Under the pieces are notes generated by a model. The model worked only from the letters and a program-made list of their open reading frames with translations, had not been told where the DNA came from and made no database searches. A stretch of 64,000 nucleotides of DNA from Liopterus haemorrhoidalis (taxonomy: Eukaryota > Arthropoda > Insecta > Coleoptera > Dytiscidae). The position numbers and the translations under genes are program-made. The stretch is taken from assembly GCA_963971575.1 (NCBI GenBank), contig OZ020618.1:4094501-4158500 (forward strand). Direction: 5' to 3'. This document shows, piece after piece, positions 11,384-23,632 of the stretch (its first letter is position 1; the number at the start of each line of letters is the position of its first letter).

Positions 11384-12065
11384 CAAGGGTTACCTTTTAA
11401 GTTTTTACAAAAACTAAGAAAGACATTTTTTTTTGAACATACTGTTTTATTGCTTTTCAAAATATTCGCCGAAAGTACAACCGAAGAAACAAGCGACCAT
11501 TTCCTTGGAAGTTCTTCGTGAACGAACAAATTTTGTGGGTTTCGTTTCATCTTGGAAGACCCAAACAGTGGATTGTTGTTTAGTTTCCGGTTCATATGAA
11601 TAAATTCAAGTTTCGTCACCTGTAACGATGTTGTATACGGCTTTTGTAGTGCCTAGGTTGAATTTTTTTTAGCATTTCCTTACACCAATCAACACGAGTC
11701 TTTTTTGAGCGAATGTATTGCAGTCTGCGATATGCCAAAGGATGCCTTTATCTCACGGTAAGTCACATGTCGATCTTCTTCAATCATTTTGCGCACAGTA
11801 TCGATGTTTTTTTAAATCACAACCGATTTTGGTTGACCTTCACGAGATTTATCACTGACGGACGCACGACCACAACGAAATTCTGCAAACCAATTGTTAA
11901 CAGTCTTTTCTCATGATGCTTCACTACCAAATGTTGAACGAAACGAATCTATGCATTATTGTTGAGTTAGGCCTTTACTAAAATCGTAAAAAATCATCCA
12001 AAGAAAACCTTCACGAGTAATATCCATTTTTTCACAAACTTTCAAACTGTCAATTTATAAGGTAC
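11384..12065 (-). mobile_element. Mariner deletion derivative (same family as 34523-35818)
   Basis: The inverted-repeat end CAAGGGTTACCTTTTAAG starts after a TA at 11382-11383. On the minus strand the transposase starts at ATG 12027 with MDITREGF, matching MDNTREGF of the copy at 34729, and continues through the helix-turn-helix half, VTKLEFIHMNRKLNNN (frameshifted) and QQSTVWVFQDE. After a short MVACFFG segment the reading jumps directly to the last residues EYFEKQ, so the part carrying the second and third catalytic aspartates is deleted. Several frameshifts are present. The outer left repeat beyond about 12065 is not recognisable. Confidence 0.8.
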
Positions 12066-14213
12066 TACTGATTTCAACTTATATTCTATGTCCAATGTGC
12101 CACTTAAGATTATTTTTTATGAACTAAACTTGTTAATTATAAATTAAAGTTGGAGTTTTCTTTAAAAATAAAATATCTAAAGCTACCTTTCACAATAAAA
12201 AGCGAGTACATTTCGAACATTATTAAATTAAGAATGCTTCGCTAACGTTGTAACATTTAATAAAAATCTAATTAGCATCAGAACACAATGGCAGTAATGA
12301 AACATTTTAAAAATAAAGATGGCTTAAGCTTGAAACTAAAGCTTAGTTACCAAAGGAAGAAGCTTGTTGACATAGGCACCATCTAGTGAAGTTGAAGTGA
12401 ATTATATAGTTACAGCCTAGGGATAAGGATGCTTTGACATGTAGAATCAACACCGCAAATAGTTGTGATTGGTTTCATATTAAATATGAAATTTTAGTTT
12501 TCGAAAACGCCTGGAGAGGAACACTCTGAAAGCAACAGAGAGTAAAGCTGCTCTATTGAAGTATTTTCCAAACTTAGCCGCATTATGATCAACAAACACG
12601 AAACAGCGAACGTTTCAAATACCAAGTTAGTGAGGGGTGGGATAGCGACTTGACATATATCAAAATGCAACTACTATTTGTGACTTTTCTGCCTTTGGGA
12701 TTGTTATTTCCGAAATTTATAGTGGTTTTTAGGGTTGCACCGATTAATCAGTATTAGCTTTTTGGCCGATTAATCGGTTTTAATAATCGCCTATCCTTAT
12801 TATTATTTGAAGGATTTAAAACAATTATCCAATATCTATTATTTTATTATTTCTACTATCTCTATTACCGCCGGAGCGTTTTTAAGGCCGAAGGGTACCG
12901 TGTTTGTATAAAATTTTGATTCAAACTTGAAAAGACTGCCATAGAAACACTTGAAATTTTGAAAATAGCTTTAGAAGAAAAGGCTTTGAATCAATCTGCA
13001 TGTTTTAAATGGATTGAACGGCATTAAAGATAGAAATTCAATCTACGATGAGATAGATAATTTTTAAAATGCACGAAAAGTTTAGCGAATTAATGTTCCA
13101 AATCGATCTGCATCTTTCAAGTGGTTTGGGCGGTTTAAAAATAGAATTTCAATTAAGGATCATGAGAAATCGGGTATGTAATTTCTAAAATCAACAAAGA
13201 ACATATCCAGTCAATCTAAGATTGACTGATAACGCTCGTTTACACTGGGCGAGTTAAATAATTACTTGCCGCCGAGTAAAGTAGTGCACTATTCAGCGTA
13301 TTGCAACTAGCTCAGTAAGTGTGGATTACACAAAGCTAGTAAAACTAGCTTAGAGTTGCGCGATATGTTATGTGTTTGAAGCACGTTTCACAGTTGCTGT
13401 TTTGATTTTATTATTTTTATTTGAAATGGAACAATAAAATATATTTTTCTCGTCTTGCTACTTACTTTTGTCCCACACTTTTCAAAATACTTCTTTTAAT
13501 TCTGAAGCCCGTGTATATGTTAGTACTCATACATACTGAAAATATCTTGTTAAGTAATGAAAACATTTCCAAAAATCTAGAGTTAAAATAATTTTACCTA
13601 ATATTTTAATTGCATGCAAAAAGATCTACGGAAGGAAGTAGAGAACATAATCGGATTACATGAGCTATAAATAACACAAACATTAACAACGAACACTAAA
13701 ATCTGTCAACAGACTAAAATAAGCTCTTTGCATCTTGTTTTATGTGCGGGATGCGGTGGATCTATGGTTATCACACTGTGCTACAATTAATAAGTATGGT
13801 TCAAATCAGATTAAAATAGCAAAATAAAATATTTTTCTGTTTATAGCATAATATTAAATCATGGAAACATATGAAATGAAATGAAAATAAACATAAATGT
13901 TGAACTGTGTACTCAGAAAATGTCTGCAGAGAAATGCTGAACAAATAAATCCATATTTGCTAACAAAATAGTACAGATAAATACACAGAATGGAGAATGT
14001 TCAAAAATATAAACAATTCAAATTTAAATTTAATAAGAATAACCTTTTCTTGCTTGTATACTTAAAGGAATTGCCTGGAGGTCAAAAAAATATTGATTAT
14101 TTTTTAAGAATCTTATAATCCTATCCAAATTAATGGATATTGAAACAAAATGAAAATATCTAAACATTGTGGTCAACACATACCATACAGGAACTTTGCT
14201 GAAATGTTAGGTA
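12066..14213. other. No gene; small hAT-like relic near 12733
   Basis: About 2.1 kb of AT-rich DNA. At 12733-12790 the words GCACCGATTAATC and GGCCGATTAATCGGTTTT recall terminal sequences of decayed DNA transposons. No partner end was found. The rest shows no coding region. Confidence 0.4.
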
Positions 14214-15394
14214 TAGTCGGATTGCTGATAGGTGATTGTTACATGTATGTATCAAGTAGTGTATTCATATAATAATCTAGTTACCATTTTTCAGCGATTT
14301 TAAAAATGTTTTTTGTTATTTGTCTTAGCTGTCAGTGTCTGTTAATAATAATAATTAATAGAGCTTGCGGCCAATTATTAAATTTACAAACTTTAATTTT
14401 AAATCTGCTGGAATATTTTAATTCCGAAAAAGAGAACCTTGGGCCACTTATTTCTCTATCTTGTGTCCGTCAAAGAGCAGCAGCTGCCTTAAAGATTTCG
14501 GAATCAACAATTCGTAGAATTATAAAATGTAATAAATCTGAACTTCTCACTAACAAAATCACGAGAAAACGAAGGAAATTAAAATCTGAACCAGTTAATT
14601 TTATTGATACATTGGTACAAACGTATGGTCATAAAGTACTAAGATTACCTCCTTATCGCTGCCAGTTTAACCCCATTGAACTAATTTGGGGTATAACAAA
14701 AAATTATTATGATAGACATATTGGTCAAAACGGATATAGTGACAACGAAGTTTTGAAAATGTGGCAAGTAGCCTGTGATCAAATTAGTTGTGAAACATGA
14801 GCAAAATCTGTTAAAAAAATCGAAAATAAATGAATGGTGGGAAAGAGAAAGGATTGTTGATGATATTAATCCAATAATAATAAATACAAGAAATGACAGC
14901 GATAGTTCAGATGACGACGATATCATGCATTACAGTGACTAATTTTTTAAAAATAAAAATAAACATTTAAATACAACTTGTAGCAATATATTATATGAAT
15001 AAATATATTTTTACTTAATATTTTATTACTTTGTACTTAGGGGAAACATAAAAATTTAATTTAATTAAACAACAAATTATAATCCAAAATTTACGTATGA
15101 GTATAAGTTTTTCCTTATTTATAATTATTACCTTAAAATTAATAATTTTGTTTGTTTGAGTACTGCTGTAAATTTATTTTCGTGCTCAAATTAGTAAAGA
15201 TATCTACGAATCATTCCATTTCTTTCTAATGCTTTGTTTTTTATTAAAATAATTTGGAAGATTAGTTGTCAACTTGCGTCACTATACGTTACTATAGGTA
15301 AACAAATAATTATAATGATATAGACAGAGAAAGCATATAGTATTGTACATCGATACTTGTAGCAATGAACAGTCACCTATCAGCAATCCGACTA
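14214..15394 (+). mobile_element. Tc1/mariner-like element with internally deleted transposase
   Basis: Inverted repeats TAGTCGGATTGCTGATAGGT at 14214 and the exact complement ending at 15394 extend as imperfect matches over about 50 bp. TA stands on both sides. Length 1181 bp is short for an autonomous member because the transposase inside is missing its middle. Confidence 0.9.
14306..14941 (+). pseudogene. Transposase remnant: helix-turn-helix fused to C-terminal DDE block
   Basis: An open frame of 164 codons (14306-14800) has an N-terminal helix-turn-helix part (RAAAALKISESTIRRIIK, about residues 57-74). It then runs straight into VQTYGHKVLRLPPYRCQFNP and IELIWGITKNYY (about residues 108-135), which is the end of the catalytic domain where the last acidic residue sits (E of NPIELIW). 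The segment with the first two acidic residues, roughly 100 codons, is absent, so the protein cannot catalyse transposition. After the TGA at 14798-14800 the family tail can be followed in other frames through WWERERIVDDINPII to the acidic DSDSSDDDD end near 14941. This is a fusion by internal deletion. Use as a DNA-binding repressor is conceivable but not shown. Confidence 0.75.
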
Positions 15395-16270
15395 TACACG
15401 CGCCTGCTTATGTTAAAATATCCAGCGCGCCCGCTTGAAGGTTAAGTTGAAATAAATCGTGACGGCAAATTATTATTGTTTTTTTTTGAAACTTTGTAAC
15501 AAGTATATAAACTTCTACGAGCGGTAACAAAATAGTACAGCCCACAACTTCGTTTCTACGGTATCCGAAATCACGATATTTGTGTGCATATTCATTTGGT
15601 ATAAGACATTCTGTCAATAGCAGAAATTTCCTGAAACGTTAATACAAATTCACTTTCGTACATAATCCTGTCATAACACGATTGTCGTAGTCGTCATTTG
15701 TGTGGATGTTGAACAAGAGTAGAAGGCGAAGGCGAATGCTAGAAGGGGCCCTAGTGTTGGATTAGCTGGCGAATACCTTCATTAAGGAAACTGTATCGCG
15801 TTGAGCTTCAGCAGTAATTGGTGTGCCCAGCTAACGCGCAATCAAGGTGAGCGTTGATTTCCGGAACTCAACCGGAGCCGCATATCGTTCTACGGACTCA
15901 TATTGGTTCCCGGAACAAACATTGATGTCATCAGATGGCATACCGAGTTTTATCAGTTGATTGCGTCATTGATTTCTGCACAAGTTATGTTAAGGACGTC
16001 ATAGATAGTGTTAAATACAAAATTATTTTAATACAGAATTTTGTGTAGTAGTGTTTTGGATGATCTCTAAGAAAGTACAGTGATTTTCAACCGGTGTACC
16101 GCGGCATAACGGTTTGCATAACACAAAATTTTATTAATAAACTAAATGGAGTACCCATACCTCGTACGGTTTTTGTAATGTAAATTTTTCTGTAACGTAA
16201 ATGATATATTTCAGTTTCAAGTTGAACAGAATATAATCGATTGTTTATAATAAGCTATTCAAAAATAATA
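15395..16270. other. No gene seen
   Basis: Mixed-composition DNA with no transposon ends or supported coding frame. Confidence 0.5.
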
Positions 16271-16580
16271 CAGTAATACCCCGTTACTCGACTGCCTCTT
16301 AGCTCGACGTTTTCGCCACTCGACGTAAATGTCGAGAGTGAGAGTCGACGGAAGCATCGCTACCCGACGCGTGATTGACTACCGATCACGTGATACATAT
16401 TTTGGTAAACAAAGCAAAATGAACGCATGGCCAGCATTTCGCGCCTAGATATCCTGTCGACAACAACTCAGATTTAGTGCAGCTATGAACTTTTTGTTTT
16501 TTGCTAAAATGATTTATATTTATAATTATGGATCCAAAGGATAGAAATGCAAGCATAGCTAAAAGGAAAACATATACATA
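16271..16580 (+). mobile_element. Left end of a pogo/Tigger-like element (relic)
   Basis: CAGTAATACCCCGTTACTCG at 16271 resembles the terminal repeat of pogo/Tigger elements. About 260 bp further, ATG at 16529 begins MDPKDRNASIAKRKT, similar in style to the basic N-terminus of Tigger transposases (family knowledge from memory). The reading then breaks down in TATG repeats at 16567-16615. No right end was found. Confidence 0.45.
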
Positions 16581-17758
16581 TATGTATTTCCTTATATGTA
16601 TATGTATGTATGTACATATGATTCCCTTTATTTCTTATGGATAAATTCGATTCGCCACTCTTCTATAATTCACACCATATTAAAATTTGTCATAATTTTA
16701 AAATACGCGAAACGAATAAGGCTTCAATTTTTTTCTAGACTAAATGATCTATGAGGAATCCCAAAATTCTAACCGCAGGTCGCTATCTCTAACCGTTTTT
16801 GTGTTGTGCTTTTTTTTAAATTCACAATTTTCACAAATAATGAAAATGTCATTTAGAAAAATGTAACCTCAAAACGATTAAAGCCCCAATGTTAAATATT
16901 CTAATTTTTTAGACGACACGTCTCAGATGAACAAAGCCAACCGCACTACTCAAGGTCAAAGTGTCACAGTTATGACGTAGTTATACTATTGATAAATGTT
17001 TATTTTGTTAGTTGTAGTTTTCGATTAGGTACCCAGACGCATAATTCTCAATTTGGACTTAATTATCCTAAACCCCTGTGGGCTGGATATCCCCTGGACT
17101 AAACCCGATTTACATCGGTGACCTACTTCGAATCATACTTTAAATTTATGTTCATTTAATGTGTAAAAACTAGTTTTACGATAATGCTGAATTTATAACA
17201 AATGTTTACATTCTGTAAAAATGTGTTTTTTTATTTGAATTTACATTTTTGGGTTAAACGTATTCCAGGACTTGTCCTCGTATATCATAAGGGGGATCCA
17301 AATTGATTTGTATGGTGTAAACATGACTCTGCATAATTAAATTGTGAATTTTTAAAAGTTTTACATACAATTTTAATATATTTTTCCTTTGTTTTCATTC
17401 GTAGAGAAGAAAAGCAAATTTTGAATGAGTAAAAATGCAATTTTTTAACAAGATTTTACATATTATTCTAATATTTCTCTTGTTTTTCTCACCCTAATTT
17501 TACAATTGTTCCACGTATAAATAAAATTTTAAATTTCTGTAGCAGGTAACTCAAAACCAAATGAGATAGAGACTTGTGGTTGGATATGAAATCCTAAGAC
17601 CCAAGATTCACTTAGGATACATTTTGAAATGAAAGGTAAAGACTTGCGATTTGGATTTTTGGAATTATCATACACTGATTAGTCTAGCAAAAAATTGGGT
17701 CCTCAATAAACGAATTACTTTTAGTTGTGTAAATTATTAAACAAAACCTTCAGAAAAT
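16581..17758. other. No gene seen
   Basis: AT-rich DNA with poly-T runs; no element ends or coding frames recognised. Confidence 0.5.
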
Positions 17759-18818
17759 GATGTGAAGTGTGAATTTTCACACATTTCAGGGTTTGGTAGG
17801 TATTAAGTAACTGAATGATAATTATTTGGGATGCCAAAACAAATTTTATGTCAAAATATTTTTTTATGAATTTTAATTTGAATGCCTAATACCATTATTT
17901 AAGTTTCTAAATATGTGCAGTATTTTTTTATATAGCAAGGTTTATTAAGATTTTGAAAATTGTGCCTATGGCTTCCATTGGTTGCTTAAATCATAAGCCC
18001 CGCTCTCTGATTTCGTATACATTCAAACATAGAATTAAATTATAATTTCAACACTTCCCACTGGTTATTAAATTTACGCTTTTAAAAATTAAATGCAACA
18101 TTTACCAAAATATAACTAGAATTTTGACAAAATAATTTAAACAAAATAAAAATGCAAAAAAAAAAACAGAAAAATTAAAATTCACAGGAATCGAACTGTA
18201 GTTTGCAAATTACGAGGCGAAGACACAACGCACTACGCTACGGGAGCTTACTTAAGTACTGTGTTACATAGCGAATTAAATATTTAACATATTTTAGTTA
18301 AAAACACAAAAAATGCGTTTTTTTCCAAAAACATAATCTGATCAAAAATTCCTGTTGTACTATTCCAGTTCACACCAATGTACATTACTAAATTTTTTTT
18401 CAGATTTTTAGTTTAAACTATCTGGGCTACAGGGTGTGGTACATTTTTTTTTTGCACAATTTTGGCAAAAATCGTATCAAAATAATTTATTTTGTTAAAA
18501 TAAAAATTTGAACGTTAATCCGCGTACTAAGGGCTTTCATTTGATACCCTACTCAGAATTAATTTTTTTTTCTATGAGCACATATCTGTTTATATTTTTA
18601 GGGGGATGTGTTTTTTAGATGTTTTAGTTTTTTTCCTATGTGCGGGTCAAAGAGTTGTATACGCATGCCAAATTTCAACTCTCTAGGTTTAGCCGTTTGG
18701 CTACAATTTTTACCGAACAGACAGACAGACAGACAGACAGACAGAGAGACAGACAGACAGACAGACGACAAAATGACAGTATAAGGGTTTTTTGGTCATA
18801 CCTACAAAACCCTAAAAA
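17759..18818 (-). mobile_element. Helentron-like (HINE-like) repeat, copy A
   Basis: Non-coding 1.06-kb repeat, oriented on the minus strand. In that orientation it begins TTTTTAGGGTTTTGTAGGTA. It then has the microsatellite (ACAG)n/(CTGT)n near 18717-18770, a long conserved body, a tRNA-like module at 18186-18250, the inverted subterminal copy ATACCTACCAAACCCT, and the hairpin GTGTGAAAATTCACAC just before the end TTCACATCA. Asymmetric inverted repeats, a central microsatellite and a 3' hairpin are the marks of non-autonomous Helentrons such as DINE-1 (family knowledge). The plus-strand frame at 18640-18888 runs through the microsatellite and is not a gene. Confidence 0.75.
18186..18250 (-). 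other. tRNA-like module, type gamma (in repeat copy A)
   Basis: Minus-strand reading starts GCTCCCGTAGCGTAGTGCG (A-box-like TAGCGTAGTGCG) and ends CAGTTCGATTCCTG (B-box match GTTCGATTC). About 40 nt separate the boxes, as in a tRNA gene. The stems do not fold convincingly by eye, so this is a tRNA-derived relic rather than a tRNA gene. Confidence 0.55.
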
Positions 18819-20222
18819 TGACAAAAAAATCGAAAAAAAAATATCTCAAAAACTAAAAATGCTAGAGACGTACAGCTGGAATTTTTGAAATGCCGCGGTT
18901 GTGCCCTTTAGTGAACAAATTATTACTTTTTTCATAATTTTACCAGTAAGTTATGTATGTACAAAATTTTTATCTACAAATAATGCAATTTTTTTTATTT
19001 GGAAATTAATTCAATCTTTCTTTGTCAAGGGAAAGAATTTCAGAGCCACACATAAGTATTTAAACCTGGTGTTCTATCAGCTCAGTTTTTACCACTCGTC
19101 TACTTTATTTTATGAAATATAAATATTTGAAAATTAATTCGTTAAAATAATTGAAGTGTAAATCGATCAGAGTTTAATTTTCTTTGTTGCAGGCAACCCG
19201 GCGTACAGCGCTGTTAAGAGAGTTGCATAAACTATCGTATTCGGAACGTTTAGAAACGGAAATCCATTAAACATTCAACAGCATACAAGAAAGAGAAAAA
19301 CTGATTCACAATAAATTATAAATTGAAGGAAAAATATTGAATTTATATTTAAATTATATAAGGAAAAATGAAAAATCTATCTGCGAGGAGGAAAACGTCT
19401 AAAAAATGGGGAAATTATTTAACAGATGATTTAATGACTAAAGTTGCGTTCACACTTCTAATATTAGTTGACTATAAACTATGCATTGTGGATAACTTTA
19501 GCAGATAGTTTTAAAGTTTAATGTCAGCATTCATAGCTATGAAAATTAATGTGTAACGAATGTTGTGACGTGTTTTTTTAAACAACTATGATGGAATAAA
19601 TGCATTTATTTGACTTTTTACGAACCCGCCATCAGAGAGATCATGATTTCTTACTAAATTTTAATAATACAATTATATCTGCAACTTCAGCAATTCTTCT
19701 TCGTTCCACGTTTTCTGAATAACAAAATGTATCCATGTATATATACATATATATTTTTTTAATTTTAGCTAAGATATTAAACGAAAATCTTAATACTTGG
19801 CAAAATTTAGTCAAAATAAAATGTATTTCAAAAATCAATTACCGTTCCTTTTGTTTCATAAATATTTACAAGTTTCCTTTGAATAAGTCTACGTCCCCTG
19901 TACCCTGCTTATATCATAGCGTCAAGGAAAGTGCAAATGTAGGCTTGTAAAGGGGTAGCGGTGCGTAGGCAGTAGTGATAAACTGGTGGGGATCGGAGCT
20001 ACAATGCTTTTAGCGTCACAATATCAGTGATCACAGTACTATGAAATTATTGAATGTATTTATTTAAGTCGTAACGAAATCGCTATACCTATATTATCTC
20101 TTTTTTGTTTAAGTACGTATTAATAATTAGTATTTACTAACTTTTTCTTTTAAATTTATATAAGTATCTTAGCTTAACAAATACGTTTCGTATTTTAGAT
20201 TATAAAACAATAGGTTTAAAAA
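18819..20222. other. No gene seen
   Basis: AT-rich DNA. Frames at 18901-19122 and 19641-19950 show no domain. Confidence 0.5.
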
Positions 20223-20473
20223 ATGAATACTGTCAAATCATTATTGGAAATTCCATTTAACAGACGAACGTTAGAAGAAAAAATTGATATTAAAAAATTG
20301 AGGCGACACACACCAAATTTAAATATTTCTGAAAGTGCAAAAGGCAAAAATTATAATTATAAGAGGCAATTCAATAGAGTCTTATATGATAAAACGTCGT
20401 GGTTAAACACCTAAACCTATCCTTGTATTATAATTTGCTGCTCTGAGTCCCAAAAAGTCACGAGCCGCCACTG
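20223..20473 (+). pseudogene. hAT-type (ZMYM1-like) transposase N-terminal remnant plus right terminal repeat
   Basis: The 63-codon frame 20223-20414 contains SLLEIPFNRRTLEEKIDIKK, then RRHTPNLNISE and YDKTSWLNT. This order resembles the segment preceding the TTF-type zinc finger in ZMYM1-like hAT transposases (family knowledge; by-eye match). Only 60 bp after the stop lies CACGAGCCGCCACTG (20459-20473), the typical right terminal repeat CAGTGGCGGCTCGTG of such hAT elements. The rest of the transposase has been deleted and no left end was found. Confidence 0.55.
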
Positions 20474-22434
20474 TATAGACACTTGAATCTACATTTTTGA
20501 GTTTATTAATTCAATTCTGATATCGTTGAAGTACCAATATATCCATATCTGTTGGAATAGGTAAAGTTCAAACGGTTTTATAACACGATACTTGCGGTAC
20601 AAACTGAAAATACTTGAGATAGGTTTTACAGCAACTAGCTGTAGACATAACAAAACAAACAGGAAACATCGTTTGCATCAAAATCCAGTGAGTCGGTAAA
20701 AGAAAGTACCAAATAAATAACAAACTACAAGATGTGATGCAGAAGCATCTCTCACTAGCGTCGCCTACAAAGAAACACGGAAAAATAGGAACACAGAAAC
20801 GTAATTACCTGCGTCACAAACAACATCCCAGGCAAAAGGATATTAAAAATCAAAAAACAAATAAATAAAAATATCAATGTGTGTATATAAGTGGCACCGG
20901 TATTTGAAAAACTGGAGCATAGTGATTTAACAAATCGGTTCGCCAGGACAAAGGACAAACTTTCATAAACCACCCGTCGCGAGAATTTCTTTGAAAGGGG
21001 CTGCAATACACTCTCACAAATATGAATTAACGTTATGATGGTTTAAAATCTACTCCTCCTGAAGACTGTCTATATTAAATATCTTAAAATTCACAATTTA
21101 TTGGCGATAACTCAGATAAGTATCCCATCAGAAAATAACCCAAAATAATATTGTTTTTCAGACAAAGATTAATAGATTTTCCCATATGGTTCTAATACTT
21201 TTAATATAATTTATTGCCAGAGTTATCGTCTAAATATTTACGATTCATTTTTCATGTTACGTTTACAAAAGTTTCAAGTTACAATGATAAACAAGTCCTT
21301 ATCTTAAAGGCCCTTTCTAAGAAATAGATTATTTTTTATCATTTAACATTTTTAATTTAACACTAATTGAATGATTATACTGAATTTATGGATGAAATTT
21401 TATTTATGAAATTATACAAAAATTACCCTCCTTACAATGGATTTTGAAATATGAAAAGTTGGCTGCTCACGTACGACACTGTCCTCGCTCCACTCTTTAT
21501 TCACGGATTTAACATTGAAAATTTGTACAAAGGATTTTTTTTTCAAAATTTTTGAAAGGTTGTTGATTTAAATTGTGAATACAGTTAATGTTTGTGGTTG
21601 AGTGCATTTAAAATATTTTTTCTTTTTAATTAGGAAATAAAGCTTTTGATCTATTTAGGTCAAGTGCGTTTTTTAATACAATTACTCTTTCCCGTCGCTA
21701 CAAAAGTACTGTGATAAAACATTTAGCGCTTAAATTGATTTTAAAAAAGCTATTCATTTTCTATCACTTCTCAGTTTACCGGCTTTTATTAATTTACGCC
21801 TTTTTTTATTTATCGTAATTCTTACTTGCTCCTATTGGTTTGTTAACGTTCGTTCATATTCGCCGTAACCGTTGTCAATTCGATGTAACCGTTGTAAGAG
21901 AAGTTAATTTGCTGTCTCTTTAATTTTGTCCACTTTTCCTTTGAGAATTCTAAATTAGAACCCAGTGTAGAAAAATTTTTATCTCTGAAAAATCAAAGAA
22001 TTCTCTCAGACACCTTAAAAAGAATATTTGAGTAAATATCCATTAATAATTCAACAAACAGACGAGTTAGAGTTTTTATAAATTAAAAATTTATAGAATG
22101 TATCCAATAGCAAAAAGAAAATTTAGTAAATTATAAATGAGAATGCAGTGTTCTGCAATGTAACCGCTCTCAGATGAAAGAGTAAAAAAAAGTAACGCTA
22201 TTTTATGAATTTTGTAGCTAGTTTTACAAAATTTATATCTTCTAAGGAATCTTGGAGTAATGCCACCAATTCAGGAAAATAATGTGTCTTTGCAATACAT
22301 TACTTTAAAAATATCTTATTTATTTTACTTAATCTACGAGGTTCGAAATACACGAGAGGCGCGTAGTACGTAATTCCTATTACGTAGAAAGGGAGAACAG
22401 CGACTTCTATGATGCAGCTGTCTTTTGTGAGGTT
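20474..22434. other. No gene seen
   Basis: About 2 kb of AT-rich DNA. The minus frame at 20755-21006 has no recognised motif. Confidence 0.5.
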
Positions 22435-23632
22435 GCTTTTTTAGGGTTTTGTAGGTATGACCAAAAAACCCTTATACCGTCATTTTGGCGTCTGTCTGTC
22501 TGTCTGCCTGTTTGCTCGGTAAAAATTGTAGCCAAACGGCTAAACCTAGAGAGTAGAAATTTGGCATGCTTATACAACTCGTTGATCCGCACATAGGAAA
22601 AATACCAAAACATCTAGAAAACACATCCCCCTAAAAATATAAATAAATATTAGCTCACCGAAAAACAAAAATATTTTTTTAAATTCTGAGTAGGGTATCA
22701 AATGAAAGCCTACATTTTATTTTTAGAAAATAAATTACTTTGGCACGATTTTTGCCAAAATTGTGCAATAAAATTTTTGTCCCACACCCTGTAGCCCAGA
22801 TGGTTTAAACTAAAAATCTGAAAAAATTCTAAGTAATGAACATTTGTGTGAACCGGAATAGTACAACAGGAATTTTTGATCAGATTATGTTTTCGGAAAA
22901 TAACGCATTTTTTGTGTTTCTTGCTTGACCATGTAAAATATTTAATGATATTATGTAGTACAGTAGACAGAGCGCTTCGATGGTGTAATACTTAGAATAC
23001 TGGCGTTCTAATTTGCAAACTCGAGTTCAATCTGGCCTCGGGGCAATTTCATTTTGTCTGTTTTTTTTTTTGCATTTTTATTTTATTTAAATTATTTTTT
23101 CAAAATTCTAGTTATATTTGGGAAAATATTGCATGTAATTTTTAAAAGCGTAAATTTAATAATTAGTGGAAATTGTTGAAAATGAATACTCTTGGATTTA
23201 CAACCAAGTAACTTATATATAATACCATGGATACAAGTAAAAAAATAAAATATATAAAATATATGTTATGTCATGTGTTATAATGTCTGTATCATATTAA
23301 TGCCTAAATATATTACTGCTATACTGCTATACTGCTATTTATATTCCTATAAATACACGAAATCAGAAGGGCGGAGCTTATGACTAAAAGAACCAATGGA
23401 AGCCATAAGCTCAATTTTCAAAATCTTATTGAACCTTGCTATATGAAAAAATACTGCACATATTTAGAAACCTACATAATGGTATTAGGCATTCGAATTA
23501 AAATTTAAAAAAAATATATATATTTTAACATAAAATTTGTTTTGGCATCCCAAATAATCATTATTCACTTACTATATACCTGCGAAACCCTGAAATGTGT
23601 GAAAATTCACACTTCACATCAATTTTTTTGTA
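22435..23632 (+). mobile_element. Helentron-like (HINE-like) repeat, copy B
   Basis: The only good copy in plus orientation. It begins with TTAGGGTTTTGTAGGTATGA at 22441, has a short CTGT microsatellite (22491-22510), the conserved body, a type-alpha tRNA-like module at 22974-23043, a ~160-bp segment (23190-23350) shared only with copy D, the inverted subterminal repeat ATACCTGCGAAACCCT, the hairpin GTGTGAAAATTCACAC and the end TTCACATCA followed by T-rich target DNA. Confidence 0.8.
22974..23043 (+). other. tRNA-like module, type alpha (in repeat copy B)
   Basis: A-box-like TGGTGTAATACTTAGAATAC at 22981 and B-box-like GAGTTCAATCT near 23032 are spaced as in a tRNA gene. It is nearly identical to the module of copy D (37057-37124, reverse). 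Confidence 0.6.
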
